Made by a program: the position numbers and the translations under genes. From assembly GCA_964408435.1 (NCBI GenBank), contig CAYOZL010000043.1:1-19850 (forward strand): a stretch of DNA of 19,850 bases, given 5' to 3'. Below, in pieces: positions 1 through 6,880 of the stretch (position 1 is its first letter; the number at the start of each line of letters is the position of its first letter). Under the pieces are notes generated by a model that searched no databases, was not told the origin of the DNA, and worked only from the letters and a program-made list of their open reading frames with translations. Source of the stretch: CAYOZL01 sp964408435. Its GTDB lineage: Bacteria > Bdellovibrionota_C > UBA2361 > SZUA-149 > CAYOZL01.

Positions 1-45
1 GCGGCAGCAGCTACTTGTACTGCAGCAGCAGCTACTATTGCTTAA
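1..45 (+). CDS. C-terminal tail of a type IV pilin (partial)
   Basis: Frame 1 reads fourteen residues, AAAATCTAAAATIA, and then a TAA stop. The single Cys followed by an Ala-rich tail matches the ends of the three complete pilins downstream (SCVAGAPSI, TCSASAPTF, SCAATAAPSW). A strong terminator follows 18 bp later, as it does after two of the complete pilin genes. I infer that this is the last codons of another pilin of the same array, cut by the window edge. With so few residues it could be any small protein with a similar tail. Confidence 0.6.
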   Translation, partial: AAAATCTAAAATIA

Positions 46-62
46 TTAATAGTTAGCTCACT

Positions 63-90
63 AAAGGGAGGCTTTATGCCTCCCTTTTTT
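63..90 (+). terminator. Rho-independent terminator after the partial pilin
   Basis: A perfect 10-bp stem (AAAGGGAGGC at 63-72 with GCCTCCCTTT at 78-87) closes a TTTAT loop and runs into a T tract. The terminator after the 406-819 pilin has the same TTTAT loop, which suggests the pilin cassettes were duplicated together with their terminators. Confidence 0.92.
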
Positions 91-134
91 AGTTTTTACT
101 CTTATACCCATTAGTATAAAATAATCTCTCTTAG

Positions 135-171
135 TGACAAATTTTGTAAAATGACAAAATTTTGCAAAATT
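135..171 (+). promoter_or_regulatory. Paired upstream repeats for pilin at 406 (putative enhancer-binding sites)
   Basis: Two adjacent copies of a repeat occur: TGACAAATTTTGTAAAAT at 135-152 and TGACAAAATTTTGCAAAAT at 152-170. Each contains an ACAAA/TTTGT inverted repeat suited to a dimeric activator. They lie about 130-160 bp upstream of the sigma-54 promoter. The same motif recurs upstream of the pilins at 2822 and 5569. The 360-bp stretch from 46 to 405 has no gene: it holds the terminator, these sites and the promoter. Known PilR sites in other bacteria contain TGTC/TGACA-like elements; assignment to PilR is inference. Confidence 0.6.
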
Positions 172-297
172 TAAACTTACCTACAAAGCTCATATCATTT
201 TGTAATATTAACAAGGATACGGATATCAACGCTATAACATCTTAAGAATATTAAGTTTTTATAAAAAATATTTATATAAATTCTTTTTACTCGTAAC

Positions 298-313
298 TGG
301 CATCATAATTGCA
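298..313 (+). promoter_or_regulatory. Sigma-54 promoter of pilin 406
   Basis: TGGCATCATAATTGCA matches the sigma-54 consensus TGGCACG-N4-TTGCW, with GG at 299-300 and GC at 311-312 separated by exactly 10 bases. The predicted start of transcription near 324 leaves a leader of about 80 nt before the ATG. Sigma-54 control of major pilins with the PilS/PilR pair is well established in other bacteria. Confidence 0.9.
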
Positions 314-405
314 CAGCTAATTAATAGAATCACTTGGTAAATTATAAATACTTAAGATGGTTCATTTAGGCTTTTTAATAAACATAGCATGTAGGAAAGA
401 TAAAA

Positions 406-819
406 ATGAAAAATCAAAAAGGTTTTACATTAATTGAATTATTAGTAGTTGTAGCAATTATTGGAATTTTAGCGTCTATCGCTATTCCACAGTTTGCTGA
501 TTATAAGAAAAGAGCATTTAACTCTAGATCACAATCTGACTTAAGAAATGGTCTTACTGGCCAAGAAGCTTATTTCACAGATGAAGAAGCATATCTTGAT
601 TGTAACGGTACTGGTTGTGAAACTGGTCTTCCAGGCTTCGTACTTAGTGACGGAGTTGATATGGACATGGCAACTGGAGCTACTGACGGCGAATATGCTG
701 CACAATCTTGTCATTCAAAAGGTGATAGAGCTTACAATTGGCGGTCTGTTGGCACTGGTGCTGGTGTTATAACTAATGAAGTAATAACTAGTTGCGTAGC
801 TGGAGCTCCAAGTATTTAA
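406..819 (+). CDS. Type IV major pilin-like protein (pilin 1)
   Basis: A 137-residue prepilin with a short basic leader and the prepilin peptidase site MKNQKG|FTLIE, including Glu5 of the mature form. A hydrophobic helix with the usual AIIGILASIAIPQF pattern follows. The length fits a IVa major pilin. The globular part has four Cys (near 66, 71, 102 and 129) conserved in the two paralogues, plus conserved blocks FVLSDGVD and CHSKGDRAYNW. The ATG is preceded by AGGAAAG at 393-399. The first 57 residues are almost identical to the other pilins while the last 60 diverge, so the copies probably present different surfaces. The gene is monocistronic between a sigma-54 promoter and a terminator. Which of the three is the main pilus subunit cannot be told from sequence. 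Confidence 0.93.
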   Translation: MKNQKGFTLIELLVVVAIIGILASIAIPQFADYKKRAFNSRSQSDLRNGLTGQEAYFTDEEAYLDCNGTGCETGLPGFVLSDGVDMDMATGATDGEYAAQSCHSKGDRAYNWRSVGTGAGVITNEVITSCVAGAPSI

Positions 820-856
820 GTCGTAGTAACAAAAAAATAGAGCTTTTGGCTCACAT

Positions 857-887
857 AAAAAGGGAACCTTTATGGTTTCCTTTTTTT
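857..887 (+). terminator. Terminator of pilin 1
   Basis: The stem AAAAAGGGAACC (857-868) pairs with GGTTTCC plus the T run from 874, with one G-U wobble. The TTTAT loop is the same as in the terminator at 63-90. Confidence 0.9.
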
Positions 888-961
888 ATAAAATCTAAAT
901 AACCAAAGCTATATAAAAGTCTTTTTAAAACTTAGACTTTAAAGTTACTATAGAGGGATAT

Positions 962-2587
962 ATGCTTGCTAAGCTTTTAAACAAAAATCTTACTCTATCA
1001 GCTCTCCTACTCTTAATAGGTCTATTTAACTACAGTAATTCTTTTAGTAATGCATTTCATATCGATGATGGCAATAGACTTATTCACAATGAGGCTATTC
1101 GTAGGGTTTCCCCAATCAGCAGACATTTTTTCAACCCAAGTACAAACTCAGATATTCCAGACCTAATTCAATATCGCCCCTGGGTTCCGTTAACCTTTTC
1201 AATAAATTACTATTATTCAAATTTAAAAGTAGAGAGCTATCGTATAAGTAATTTTATTTTTTTAGGAATATGCTCAATACTTGTTTTCTACTTAGTATTC
1301 TTACTACTAGATATAACAGAATCTACTTTACTAAATTCCCAAAAAAAGCTGATTGCTTTTTTTACTGCACTTATATTTTTCATACATCCAATTAGTGGAG
1401 TTAGTGTTAATTATATTTCAGCACGTGATATTTTATTAATGGAGCTATTTTTTATCTGCGCTTTAATTTCTTATATTAACTCACAAAGAAAAAATAATTT
1501 ACGTACTACTTACCGAGCACTATCTTACTTCTTTTTAATCTGTTCACTTTTTGCCAAAAAAAATGCACTCGTATTTCCTTTTATTATTTTATTCTACGAT
1601 CTAATTGTTTCTCGAAAAAATAAAGCTCCCTTCAAGACCTTCCTCTCTTTTAGCAGTATCTGTCTAGCTTTCATGTTAATGATCAAATATGCACTTGATT
1701 TTTCAGATATAACAAATACTAACTCATATACTAGAAATTATTTTTCTTACGCAATTAGCCAAACAAAAGTTCATCTTCACTACCTCTACAGCTACATAAA
1801 CCCGCAAATTATCCGACCTTTCCCTGAATTAAATCTACCTAACTCTCTATGGAACATTGAAGTTATTCTTGGCTTAGTAACAATATTAGGCTCTATTTCT
1901 CTAGCAATATATCTTAGAAAAAAGCATGCTTTAATATCTTGGTGTATACTAAGTTATTGGCTTCTTCTTGCCCCAACTTCTTCAGTCTATCCTTTAATCC
2001 ATGAAGCAATGCCCTATAGACCTTTTCCATCAATCTTATTTCTATCTCTTATTTTAGTATTATCATTTACAAAAATTTTAAAACCTAAAAATACACTTCT
2101 TATACTTTTATTATTGAGTAGTATTTTATTAAAGACTTCAATTCAAACAAATAAAGTTTGGAAAACACCTCAGTCATTATGGACTCACACTCTTAATCAT
2201 GGGGGGAATTCAAGAGCATACCTCTCATTTGCCGTAGGAGTTATTCCAAATAATAGACTAGACCTTAAAGAAAAGTATTTTCTAAAAGCACTAGAGAAAG
2301 ACCCAAGTTATATCTTTGCAAGCATGCTCTATGGAAAAATGCTAGTACAAGATAATAGAATTGATAAAGGACTAATCCATCTCAAAAAAGCTGTAAAAAC
2401 TAAACCAAACTCCTCAAGTGCGCACTTCTATTTATCAAAGGGCCTTGAGGCAAAAGGAGATTTAAAATCAGCTCTTAGAAGTGCTAAAATGGCTAAGACT
2501 CTAGCTCCAAGCTCTGAAGATTACAGCAAGGCCTATGAAAATCTAAAAGCAAAACTAAAGAAGAATCCCAGAACAAATCTTAATTAA
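962..2587 (+). CDS. TMTC/PMT-like membrane glycosyltransferase with C-terminal TPRs
   Basis: A 541-residue protein. It has an N-terminal membrane helix (about 10-25), an extracytoplasmic loop with the Asp-Asp motif HIDDGN (35-36) and a YRPW motif (71-74). About nine further hydrophobic segments run to residue 385, followed by roughly 120 residues of tetratricopeptide repeats. This is the layout of GT-C enzymes of the TMTC / O-mannosyltransferase group, which move a sugar from a polyprenyl-phosphate carrier to Ser or Thr of exported proteins. The ATG at 962 follows GAGGGATAT. It lies between two pilin genes, and a broken second copy precedes the third pilin. I infer, without proof, that it glycosylates pilin. 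A 7-bp hairpin (916-922 with 934-940) sits in its leader. A dedicated promoter is not obvious, so read-through from pilin 1 is possible. Confidence 0.8.
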   Translation: MLAKLLNKNLTLSALLLLIGLFNYSNSFSNAFHIDDGNRLIHNEAIRRVSPISRHFFNPSTNSDIPDLIQYRPWVPLTFSINYYYSNLKVESYRISNFIFLGICSILVFYLVFLLLDITESTLLNSQKKLIAFFTALIFFIHPISGVSVNYISARDILLMELFFICALISYINSQRKNNLRTTYRALSYFFLICSLFAKKNALVFPFIILFYDLIVSRKNKAPFKTFLSFSSICLAFMLMIKYALDFSDITNTNSYTRNYFSYAISQTKVHLHYLYSYINPQIIRPFPELNLPNSLWNIEVILGLVTILGSISLAIYLRKKHALISWCILSYWLLLAPTSSVYPLIHEAMPYRPFPSILFLSLILVLSFTKILKPKNTLLILLLLSSILLKTSIQTNKVWKTPQSLWTHTLNHGGNSRAYLSFAVGVIPNNRLDLKEKYFLKALEKDPSYIFASMLYGKMLVQDNRIDKGLIHLKKAVKTKPNSSSAHFYLSKGLEAKGDLKSALRSAKMAKTLAPSSEDYSKAYENLKAKLKKNPRTNLN

Positions 2588-2610
2588 CTATGAAAATAAC
2601 TCTAAAAAAC

Positions 2611-2650
2611 TGTCAAATTTTGCTTTTTCAGGTGACAAATTTTGTAAAAT
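2611..2650 (+). promoter_or_regulatory. Paired upstream repeats for pilin 2
   Basis: TGTCAAATTTTGC (2611-2623) and TGACAAATTTTGTAAAAT (2633-2650) start exactly 22 bp apart, two turns of the helix, so both would face the same side. They lie about 116-155 bp upstream of the sigma-54 promoter and begin 24 bp after the stop of the glycosyltransferase gene. They are likely activator sites for an enhancer-binding protein. Confidence 0.65.
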
Positions 2651-2765
2651 TAAGGAATTCTTAACTATTTTACCCTTATTTATTTAATTCTACTTCCCAC
2701 TTAAAAATAAATTAAACTATTGTAACAACTAAGTATTTTATTTTATGAATCAAAACATTCATTTT

Positions 2766-2781
2766 TGGCATCAAAATTGCA
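2766..2781 (+). promoter_or_regulatory. Sigma-54 promoter of pilin 2
   Basis: TGGCATCAAAATTGCA has GG at 2767-2768 and GC at 2779-2780, 10 bases apart. The predicted start near 2792 gives a leader of about 30 nt. It also shows that the possible TTG start at 2795 would leave almost no leader, supporting the ATG at 2822. Confidence 0.9.
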
Positions 2782-2821
2782 GCAATCATAAGTATTGTTA
2801 CTTATAAACTTGGAGAGAAAA

Positions 2822-3232
2822 ATGAAAGGTCAAAAAGGTTTTACGCTAATAGAGCTACTTGTAACTGTAGCAATAATCGGAATTTTAGCTTCCATAGCTA
2901 TTCCTCAGTTTGCTGATTATAAAAAGAGAGCATTTAACGCTAGGTCACAATCTGACTTAAGGAATGGTATTACTGGACAAGAAGCTTATTTTGTTGACAA
3001 TGAGGAATATGCTTTTTGTAACGGTTCTGATTGTGAGACCACTCTTCCTGGATTCGTTCTTAGTGATGGAGTAGATATAGAAATGACCGCTGATTCTTCT
3101 CCCACCGCTGATGGGCACACTGCACAAGCTTGTCACTCAAAAGGTGATAGAGCTTACACATGGGAATCTAGTGTTGGGGCTATCACCAGTGCAGTAATAA
3201 CTACTTGTAGTGCTAGCGCTCCTACTTTTTAA
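2822..3232 (+). CDS. Type IV major pilin-like protein (pilin 2)
   Basis: A 136-residue prepilin, MKGQKG|FTLIELL. The ATG at 2822 is chosen over an in-frame TTG at 2795 because it follows GGAGAG at 2812-2817 and gives the same six-residue leader as its paralogues. Glu5, the hydrophobic helix, four Cys, and the FVLSDGVD and CHSKGDRAY blocks are all kept. The middle region (about residues 86-98, Asp/Ser/Thr-rich) and the C-terminal TCSASAPTF differ most from pilins 1 and 3. It forms part of the duplicated unit and converges on the lipoprotein gene at 3282. Confidence 0.93.
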   Translation: MKGQKGFTLIELLVTVAIIGILASIAIPQFADYKKRAFNARSQSDLRNGITGQEAYFVDNEEYAFCNGSDCETTLPGFVLSDGVDIEMTADSSPTADGHTAQACHSKGDRAYTWESSVGAITSAVITTCSASAPTF

Positions 3233-3249
3233 CACCTTAAAATAAATTT

Positions 3250-3276
3250 AAAGGAGAGCTTTACACTCTCCTTTTA
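3250..3276. terminator. Bidirectional terminator between pilin 2 and the lipoprotein gene
   Basis: A perfect 9-bp stem, AAAGGAGAG (3250-3258) with CTCTCCTTT (3266-3274), encloses a 7-nt loop and has T-rich sequence on both strands. It lies between two converging genes and can serve both. Confidence 0.85.
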
Positions 3277-3281
3277 TATGT

Positions 3282-4001
3282 TTAATTTTCTAGAAGAACT
3301 CTAGAAGTAACAAAATAATCAAACTCACCAGCTACAAAAATGGAATAAGCTCTTCCACTTTCTGCATTTAAAGGGACCGTATCGAATAAAGCTAGATCAG
3401 CTACTCTGTTTATTACTATCGTATTTAGACCAGGATTAATCGCTACATACTCAGAAGCACCGCCAAAACCAGCAATAGCGCTACTACTAACACTAAGAAC
3501 AGCACTAGTGTTAATACTAAGTTGGCTAGCCCCAGTAGCGCCGTAGATAACCCTAACTAAGCTTTGTCCTTCTGGAACTGTTGGTATAATTTCTGAAATA
3601 ACAGAAAAATTAAGACCAAAATCACCTCTATCTCCGTGTAGTATAAAACTATGTTTTAGCTCAGGCTGGTGACTGATACCTGTTGTAAAAATTGGAGTTA
3701 CACTATTACTTCTAGCGAAGATACTAATGGAATGTAACCCTGTACTAATTTGAGAATTATAGCCATTTGGCTCAGCAAAAATGGCGTCTTGAACATTACC
3801 ATCAAGACTACTCATTAAATCTATTGGTCTTGCATCTATTGCACCACTAAGGACTCTAATACCCACAACTCCGTCATCAATACTGGAAGAAGTATCGGAG
3901 CCTCCTCCATTGCCACCACCGCCACCACCACTACAAGAAGTAGTAATGGTAGAGAGTAAAATAAGAATAAATAGTAATCTAGAGAATTTGATTATAAACA
4001 T
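3282..4001 (-). CDS. DUF4397-like lipoprotein, copy 1
   Basis: A 239-residue exported protein. A signal peptide ends in TTSC followed by a run of glycines (CSGGGGGG), so it is a likely lipoprotein with a flexible linker. The rest is beta-rich, with two segments resembling DUF4397 repeats: VRVLSGAIDARPIDL near 48 and VRVIYGATGASQLSI near 150. A similar N-GLN-IVI block follows each. It lies 13 bp downstream of the truncated hydrolase reading frame and forms the second gene of that operon. Copy 2 at 6155 keeps almost every residue. Function is unknown; DUF4397 proteins are secreted or cell-surface proteins without a proven activity. Having lost its intact upstream partner, this copy may now be poorly expressed. 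Confidence 0.82.
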   Translation of the reverse strand: MFIIKFSRLLFILILLSTITTSCSGGGGGGNGGGSDTSSSIDDGVVGIRVLSGAIDARPIDLMSSLDGNVQDAIFAEPNGYNSQISTGLHSISIFARSNSVTPIFTTGISHQPELKHSFILHGDRGDFGLNFSVISEIIPTVPEGQSLVRVIYGATGASQLSINTSAVLSVSSSAIAGFGGASEYVAINPGLNTIVINRVADLALFDTVPLNAESGRAYSIFVAGEFDYFVTSRVLLEN

Positions 4002-4014
4002 AAGAGATACCTTT

Positions 4015-4727
4015 TTATAAAATTCCTTCTAGGTTTTCTTCAGCACTTTCTAGACTTGGTTGAACGACTACAGTTCCCTCTTCTAAACCTAGTGCTTGCT
4101 CTAACAATTCAGCTCCATTTTGTTGAAATATATCTATTCCCAATAAAGAGGAAAGAACGGTTTGAGCCATTACATCATAACCAGTCGTATTAGGATGCAC
4201 ACCATCAGGAATATTATAAAGCTCACACTCTTGCTGATTAACACAAGTTGTCTCCCAAGCTCTATCAACATCAGCAACCCTCATATTGTTAATAATTCCT
4301 AATCTAATAATTTCTTCTGAATAACTATCGGTAAAAGCCTCTCTTCCAGCTCTATCGCAACATGCATTTGGAATAGTTAGAAAAACAGGTTCTTTATTTA
4401 AAGCTTTTGTTACATTTATTAATCTTTGAGCTATTTTATTATAATCAGTTGCACTAAGCCTACTAAAAGAATCGTTAGCTCCCTCCTTGATAAGGATATA
4501 ATCAGCAGATGAAGTCTGAACTAACCTAGCAAACCTTTCAACTCCACCAATGGCAAGCTCTTCTCCAGGGAAGCCTTCATTATCAACAAAAACTCCAAGT
4601 AAATTCTCGACCCTAGCAGGATAGCCCATTGAACCATCAGTAACAGGTGCAATAATCACAATTTCACCAATAGAGGTTCCATCTCCAACTCCAAAAGTTA
4701 CACTATCTCCAAATGCTAGAAGTCTAA
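4015..4727 (-). pseudogene. 5'-truncated SGNH/GDSL hydrolase, copy 1
   Basis: The reading frame matches the intact hydrolase at 6881-7702 with about 13 differences in about 208 residues. It still encodes block I (GDSVTFG), the block III Asn (GAND where copy 2 has GTND) and the DGVHPN block. Upstream of the RLLAFGDS codons the match stops abruptly at about 4727: signal peptide and start codon are gone, and the frame runs into unrelated sequence back to a TAG with no ATG. The only in-frame ATG, at 4659, would drop the catalytic Ser and the export signal. I therefore call it a pseudogene cut by the duplication junction. The surviving frame has no internal stop, so decay is recent or slow. Confidence 0.82.
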
Positions 4728-4810
4728 AGAAGTAAGTGTAACTAGCACTACTAGAATTATATATGCAGCGCTTCTAGGAGGTATATTAGCAAAAGACCCT
4801 AGTTTCTCAC
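4728..4810. other. Junction of the tandem duplication
   Basis: These 83 bases lie between the broken hydrolase (minus strand) and the broken glycosyltransferase (plus strand) and match neither outer copy clearly. One plus-strand frame through it (TRIIYAALLGGILAKD) is hydrophobic and could be a degraded piece of the glycosyltransferase, but the match is weak. Confidence 0.55.
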
Positions 4811-5353
4811 TCTCTTATTTTAGTATTATCATTCACAAAGATTGTAGAATATAGAAAAGCACTTCTTATACTTTTATTATTAAGTAGTATTTTATTATCA
4901 GTTTCCATTCAAGCCAATAAAATTTGGAAGACCCCTCACTCTTTATGGACTAACACTCTTATTCGAGGAGGCAATTCAAGAGCCTATCTCTCATATGCAT
5001 TAGGAGTTATTCCAAATACTAACAAAGCCCTTAAAGAAAAATATCTACTCAAAGCACTAAAAAAAGACCCAAAATATATATTTGCAAGAATGCTTTACGG
5101 CAAAATGTTAATACAGGATAATAAAATTGAAGAAGGTCTAGCCCACCTAAAAGAAGCTGTAAAAACAAAACCAAGCTCTTCTAATGCTCATCACTATCTA
5201 TCGATAGGTCTTGAAGTAAAAGGCGATTTAAGATTAGCTCTTGAAAGTGCAAAGATTGCAAAAGGTCTTGCACCAAGCTCAAAAACATACATTAATGTCT
5301 ACGATTCTTTAAAAGCTAAACTAAGAAAAAGCTCAATTGGCCAAGAAAAATGA
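4811..5353 (+). pseudogene. 3' fragment of the TMTC-like glycosyltransferase
   Basis: From 4811 the frame reads SLILVLSFTKIV and continues without a stop for 180 codons. It matches the last membrane helices and the TPR region of the 962-2587 protein (for example KTPHSLWTNTL and the LKEKYLLKAL repeat). All N-terminal parts, including the Asp-Asp motif, are missing, and there is no start codon before the ATG at 5090, which lacks a ribosome binding site. If translated from there it would give an 87-residue soluble TPR piece. The TGA stop is also the first three bases of the first upstream repeat for pilin 3. It is a remnant created by the tandem duplication. Confidence 0.85.
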
Positions 5354-5390
5354 CAAATTTTGCCTTTTTAAGTGACAAATTTTGTAAAAT
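5351..5390 (+). promoter_or_regulatory. Paired upstream repeats for pilin 3
   Basis: TGACAAATTTTGC (5351-5363) and TGACAAATTTTGTAAAAT (5373-5390) start 22 bp apart, the same geometry as upstream of pilin 2. They end 115 bp before the sigma-54 promoter. The sites are kept although the gene that overlaps them is broken, which argues that they are functional. Confidence 0.65.
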
Positions 5391-5504
5391 TATCAAATTC
5401 TTAACTATTTCTTAAGTAGAAGTTTTCTACCTTAAAACCATAAAAAAAGTCTAAGCTATTAAAATAGCTCTATATTTAATTAATTGAATCAAAACTCTGA
5501 TCTT

Positions 5505-5520
5505 TGGCATCCAAATTGCA
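5505..5520 (+). promoter_or_regulatory. Sigma-54 promoter of pilin 3
   Basis: TGGCATCCAAATTGCA has GG at 5506-5507 and GC at 5518-5519, 10 bases apart. The predicted start near 5531 gives a leader of about 38 nt. Confidence 0.9.
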
Positions 5521-5568
5521 GGTAAATAAGCAGAGTGAATAATAGATAAAATACACTGGAGACATAAA

Positions 5569-5994
5569 ATGAAAGATCAAAAAGGATTTACATTAATTGA
5601 ATTATTAGTAGTTGTAGCAATTATCGGAGTTTTAGCTTCTATCGCTATCCCACAGTTTGCTGATTACAAAAAAAGGGCTTTTAATGCTAGGTCACAATCT
5701 GACTTAAGAAATGGTCTAACTGGACAAGAAGCTTATTTTACAGATCAAGAGGATTACGTCTCTTGTGATAACAGTGACTGTGAAAATCTTTTACCAGGAT
5801 TTGTTCTTAGTGATGGAGTGGATATAGATATGCTCTTAGTAGGCTCAGGAGCGTACTCTGCTCAGTCCTGTCATTCAAAAGGTGACAAAGCATACAATTG
5901 GCATTCTGCTCCTGGTTCTGGCGCTGTTCCTAACAATACTATCTATGGTGCTACTATAACTAGTTGTGCCGCGACTGCTGCCCCTTCTTGGTAA
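5569..5994 (+). CDS. Type IV major pilin-like protein (pilin 3)
   Basis: A 141-residue prepilin, MKDQKG|FTLIELL, with Glu5, the hydrophobic helix, four Cys and the FVLSDGVD and CHSKGDKAYNW blocks of its paralogues. A TGGAGA sits at 5557-5562. The C-terminal third is longer and different from pilins 1 and 2 (Gly/Pro/Asn-rich, ending SCAATAAPSW). No terminator lies directly after it; the next one is beyond the pilin remnant at 6062, so the transcript probably includes that remnant. Confidence 0.93.
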   Translation: MKDQKGFTLIELLVVVAIIGVLASIAIPQFADYKKRAFNARSQSDLRNGLTGQEAYFTDQEDYVSCDNSDCENLLPGFVLSDGVDIDMLLVGSGAYSAQSCHSKGDKAYNWHSAPGSGAVPNNTIYGATITSCAATAAPSW

Positions 5995-5996
5995 TT

Positions 5997-6011
5997 TGGA
6001 TCAAAATTGCA
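5997..6011 (+). promoter_or_regulatory. Decayed sigma-54 promoter
   Basis: TGGATCAAAATTGCA equals the pilin 2 promoter with the C after GG lost, so GG (5998-5999) and GC (6009-6010) are 9 instead of 10 bases apart. Sigma-54 is very sensitive to this spacing, so it is probably dead. No paired upstream repeats precede it. Confidence 0.7.
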
Positions 6012-6061
6012 TTAACAGTAAGTATCACAAAACAGTTTAAACTAAGTATGAGAGAAAAAAA

Positions 6062-6133
6062 ATGAAAAATCAAGAAGGTGTTACACTAATTGAATTATTA
6101 GCTATTGTAATAACTATTAGGAGTGCGAGCTAG
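6062..6133 (+). pseudogene. Pilin remnant
   Basis: ATG at 6062 opens a 23-codon frame beginning MKNQEGVTLIELLAIVITI and ending at TAG. It is the leader and start of the hydrophobic helix of a pilin, with Phe1 of the mature form changed to Val and the rest of the gene missing. The leader sequence before it resembles that of pilin 2. The remnant runs straight into a hairpin with a T tract, so an internal deletion probably joined the 5' end of the gene to its own terminator. Confidence 0.85.
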
Positions 6134-6152
6134 GCCTCACTCTCTTTTTTCT
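6120..6152 (+). terminator. Terminator downstream of the pilin remnant
   Basis: GAGTG (6121-6125) pairs with CACTC before a T-rich run ending in TTTTTT. The inner stem is imperfect. Its place matches the terminators after the other pilins, and it lies before the converging lipoprotein gene. Confidence 0.6.
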
Positions 6153-6154
6153 AT

Positions 6155-6868
6155 TTAATTCTCTAGAAGTATTCTAGAAGCAACAAAATAACCAAACTCA
6201 CCTGCAACAAAAATAGAATAAGCCCTTCCACTTTCAGCTTCTAAAGAAACCGTATCAAATAAAGCTAAATCAGCTACTCTATTTATAACTATTGAATTTA
6301 GACCAGGTTCAATTTCTACATACTGTGATGCACGACCAAAACCTGCAACCGCACTATTGTTAACACTAAGGACAGTACTAGAATTAACACTAAGTTGGTT
6401 GGCACCAGTAGCTCCGTGAATGACTCTTACCAAACTTCTACCTTCAGGCACTTCAGGTACAAATTCTGAAATAACAGAAAAATTAAGACCAAAGTCTCCT
6501 CTATCTCCGTGCATTATAAAGCTATGCTTTAAGCCATCCTCATGACTAATACCTGTTGTAAAAATTGGACTTACTCCACTATTTCTTGTGAAAATACTAA
6601 TTGCATGCAGGCCGTTACTTATTTGAGAATTATATCCATTTGGCTCAGCAAAGATTGCTCCTTGAACATTACCATCGAGACTACTGTTTAAATCTATTGG
6701 GCTTGCATCTATTGCTCCATTAAGCACTCTAATTCCTACAACGTCTTGATTCAGGTTTGAAGCAGTATTTGAGTCTCCTCCTCCATCACCACCTCCTCCA
6801 CCACCACTGCAAGCAGTGCTAAGGCTAGAGAGTAAAATAAGAATAAACAGTAATCTAAAGAACTTCAT
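6155..6868 (-). CDS. DUF4397-like lipoprotein, copy 2
   Basis: A 237-residue paralogue of the protein at 3282-4001, with the same plan: signal peptide with lipobox LSTAC, glycine run, then two DUF4397-like beta-rich segments (VRVLNGAIDASPIDL and VRVIHGATGANQLSV). The ATG at 6868 is preceded by AGAAGGT. It lies 12 bp downstream of the intact hydrolase gene, so the two are almost certainly co-transcribed. The conserved pairing suggests that the hydrolase and the lipoprotein work together at the cell surface, but no activity can be assigned. Confidence 0.85.
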   Translation of the reverse strand: MKFFRLLFILILLSSLSTACSGGGGGGDGGGDSNTASNLNQDVVGIRVLNGAIDASPIDLNSSLDGNVQGAIFAEPNGYNSQISNGLHAISIFTRNSGVSPIFTTGISHEDGLKHSFIMHGDRGDFGLNFSVISEFVPEVPEGRSLVRVIHGATGANQLSVNSSTVLSVNNSAVAGFGRASQYVEIEPGLNSIVINRVADLALFDTVSLEAESGRAYSIFVAGEFGYFVASRILLEN

Positions 6869-6880
6869 TACAAATACCTT

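Larger units (their letters stand above)
2045..4727. repeat. Tandem duplication, unit 1 (about 2.7 kb)
   Basis: The unit starts inside the TMTC-like gene, at the codons for SLILVLSF, and ends inside the SGNH hydrolase, at the codons for RLLAFGDS. It includes pilin 2 and the DUF4397-like lipoprotein. The same gene order, strands and spacing recur at 4811-7592. Intergenic sequence is also shared, including the paired upstream repeats and the sigma-54 promoter. Confidence 0.85.

Noticed and set aside
2795..2821. Longer pilin 2 start at TTG 2795
   Set aside because: It would begin three bases after the predicted transcription start and give a leader unlike the other pilins; ATG 2822 has a good ribosome binding site and the usual six-residue leader.
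4015..4659. Hydrolase copy 1 as a functional 214-residue enzyme from ATG 4659
   Set aside because: That product lacks the signal peptide and the catalytic Ser block, and the similarity to copy 2 continues upstream of the ATG before breaking off.
135..5390. CRISPR-like interpretation of the repeated TGACAAATTTTG motif
   Set aside because: Copies occur only as pairs upstream of pilin promoters, with no regular spacers and no cas genes.
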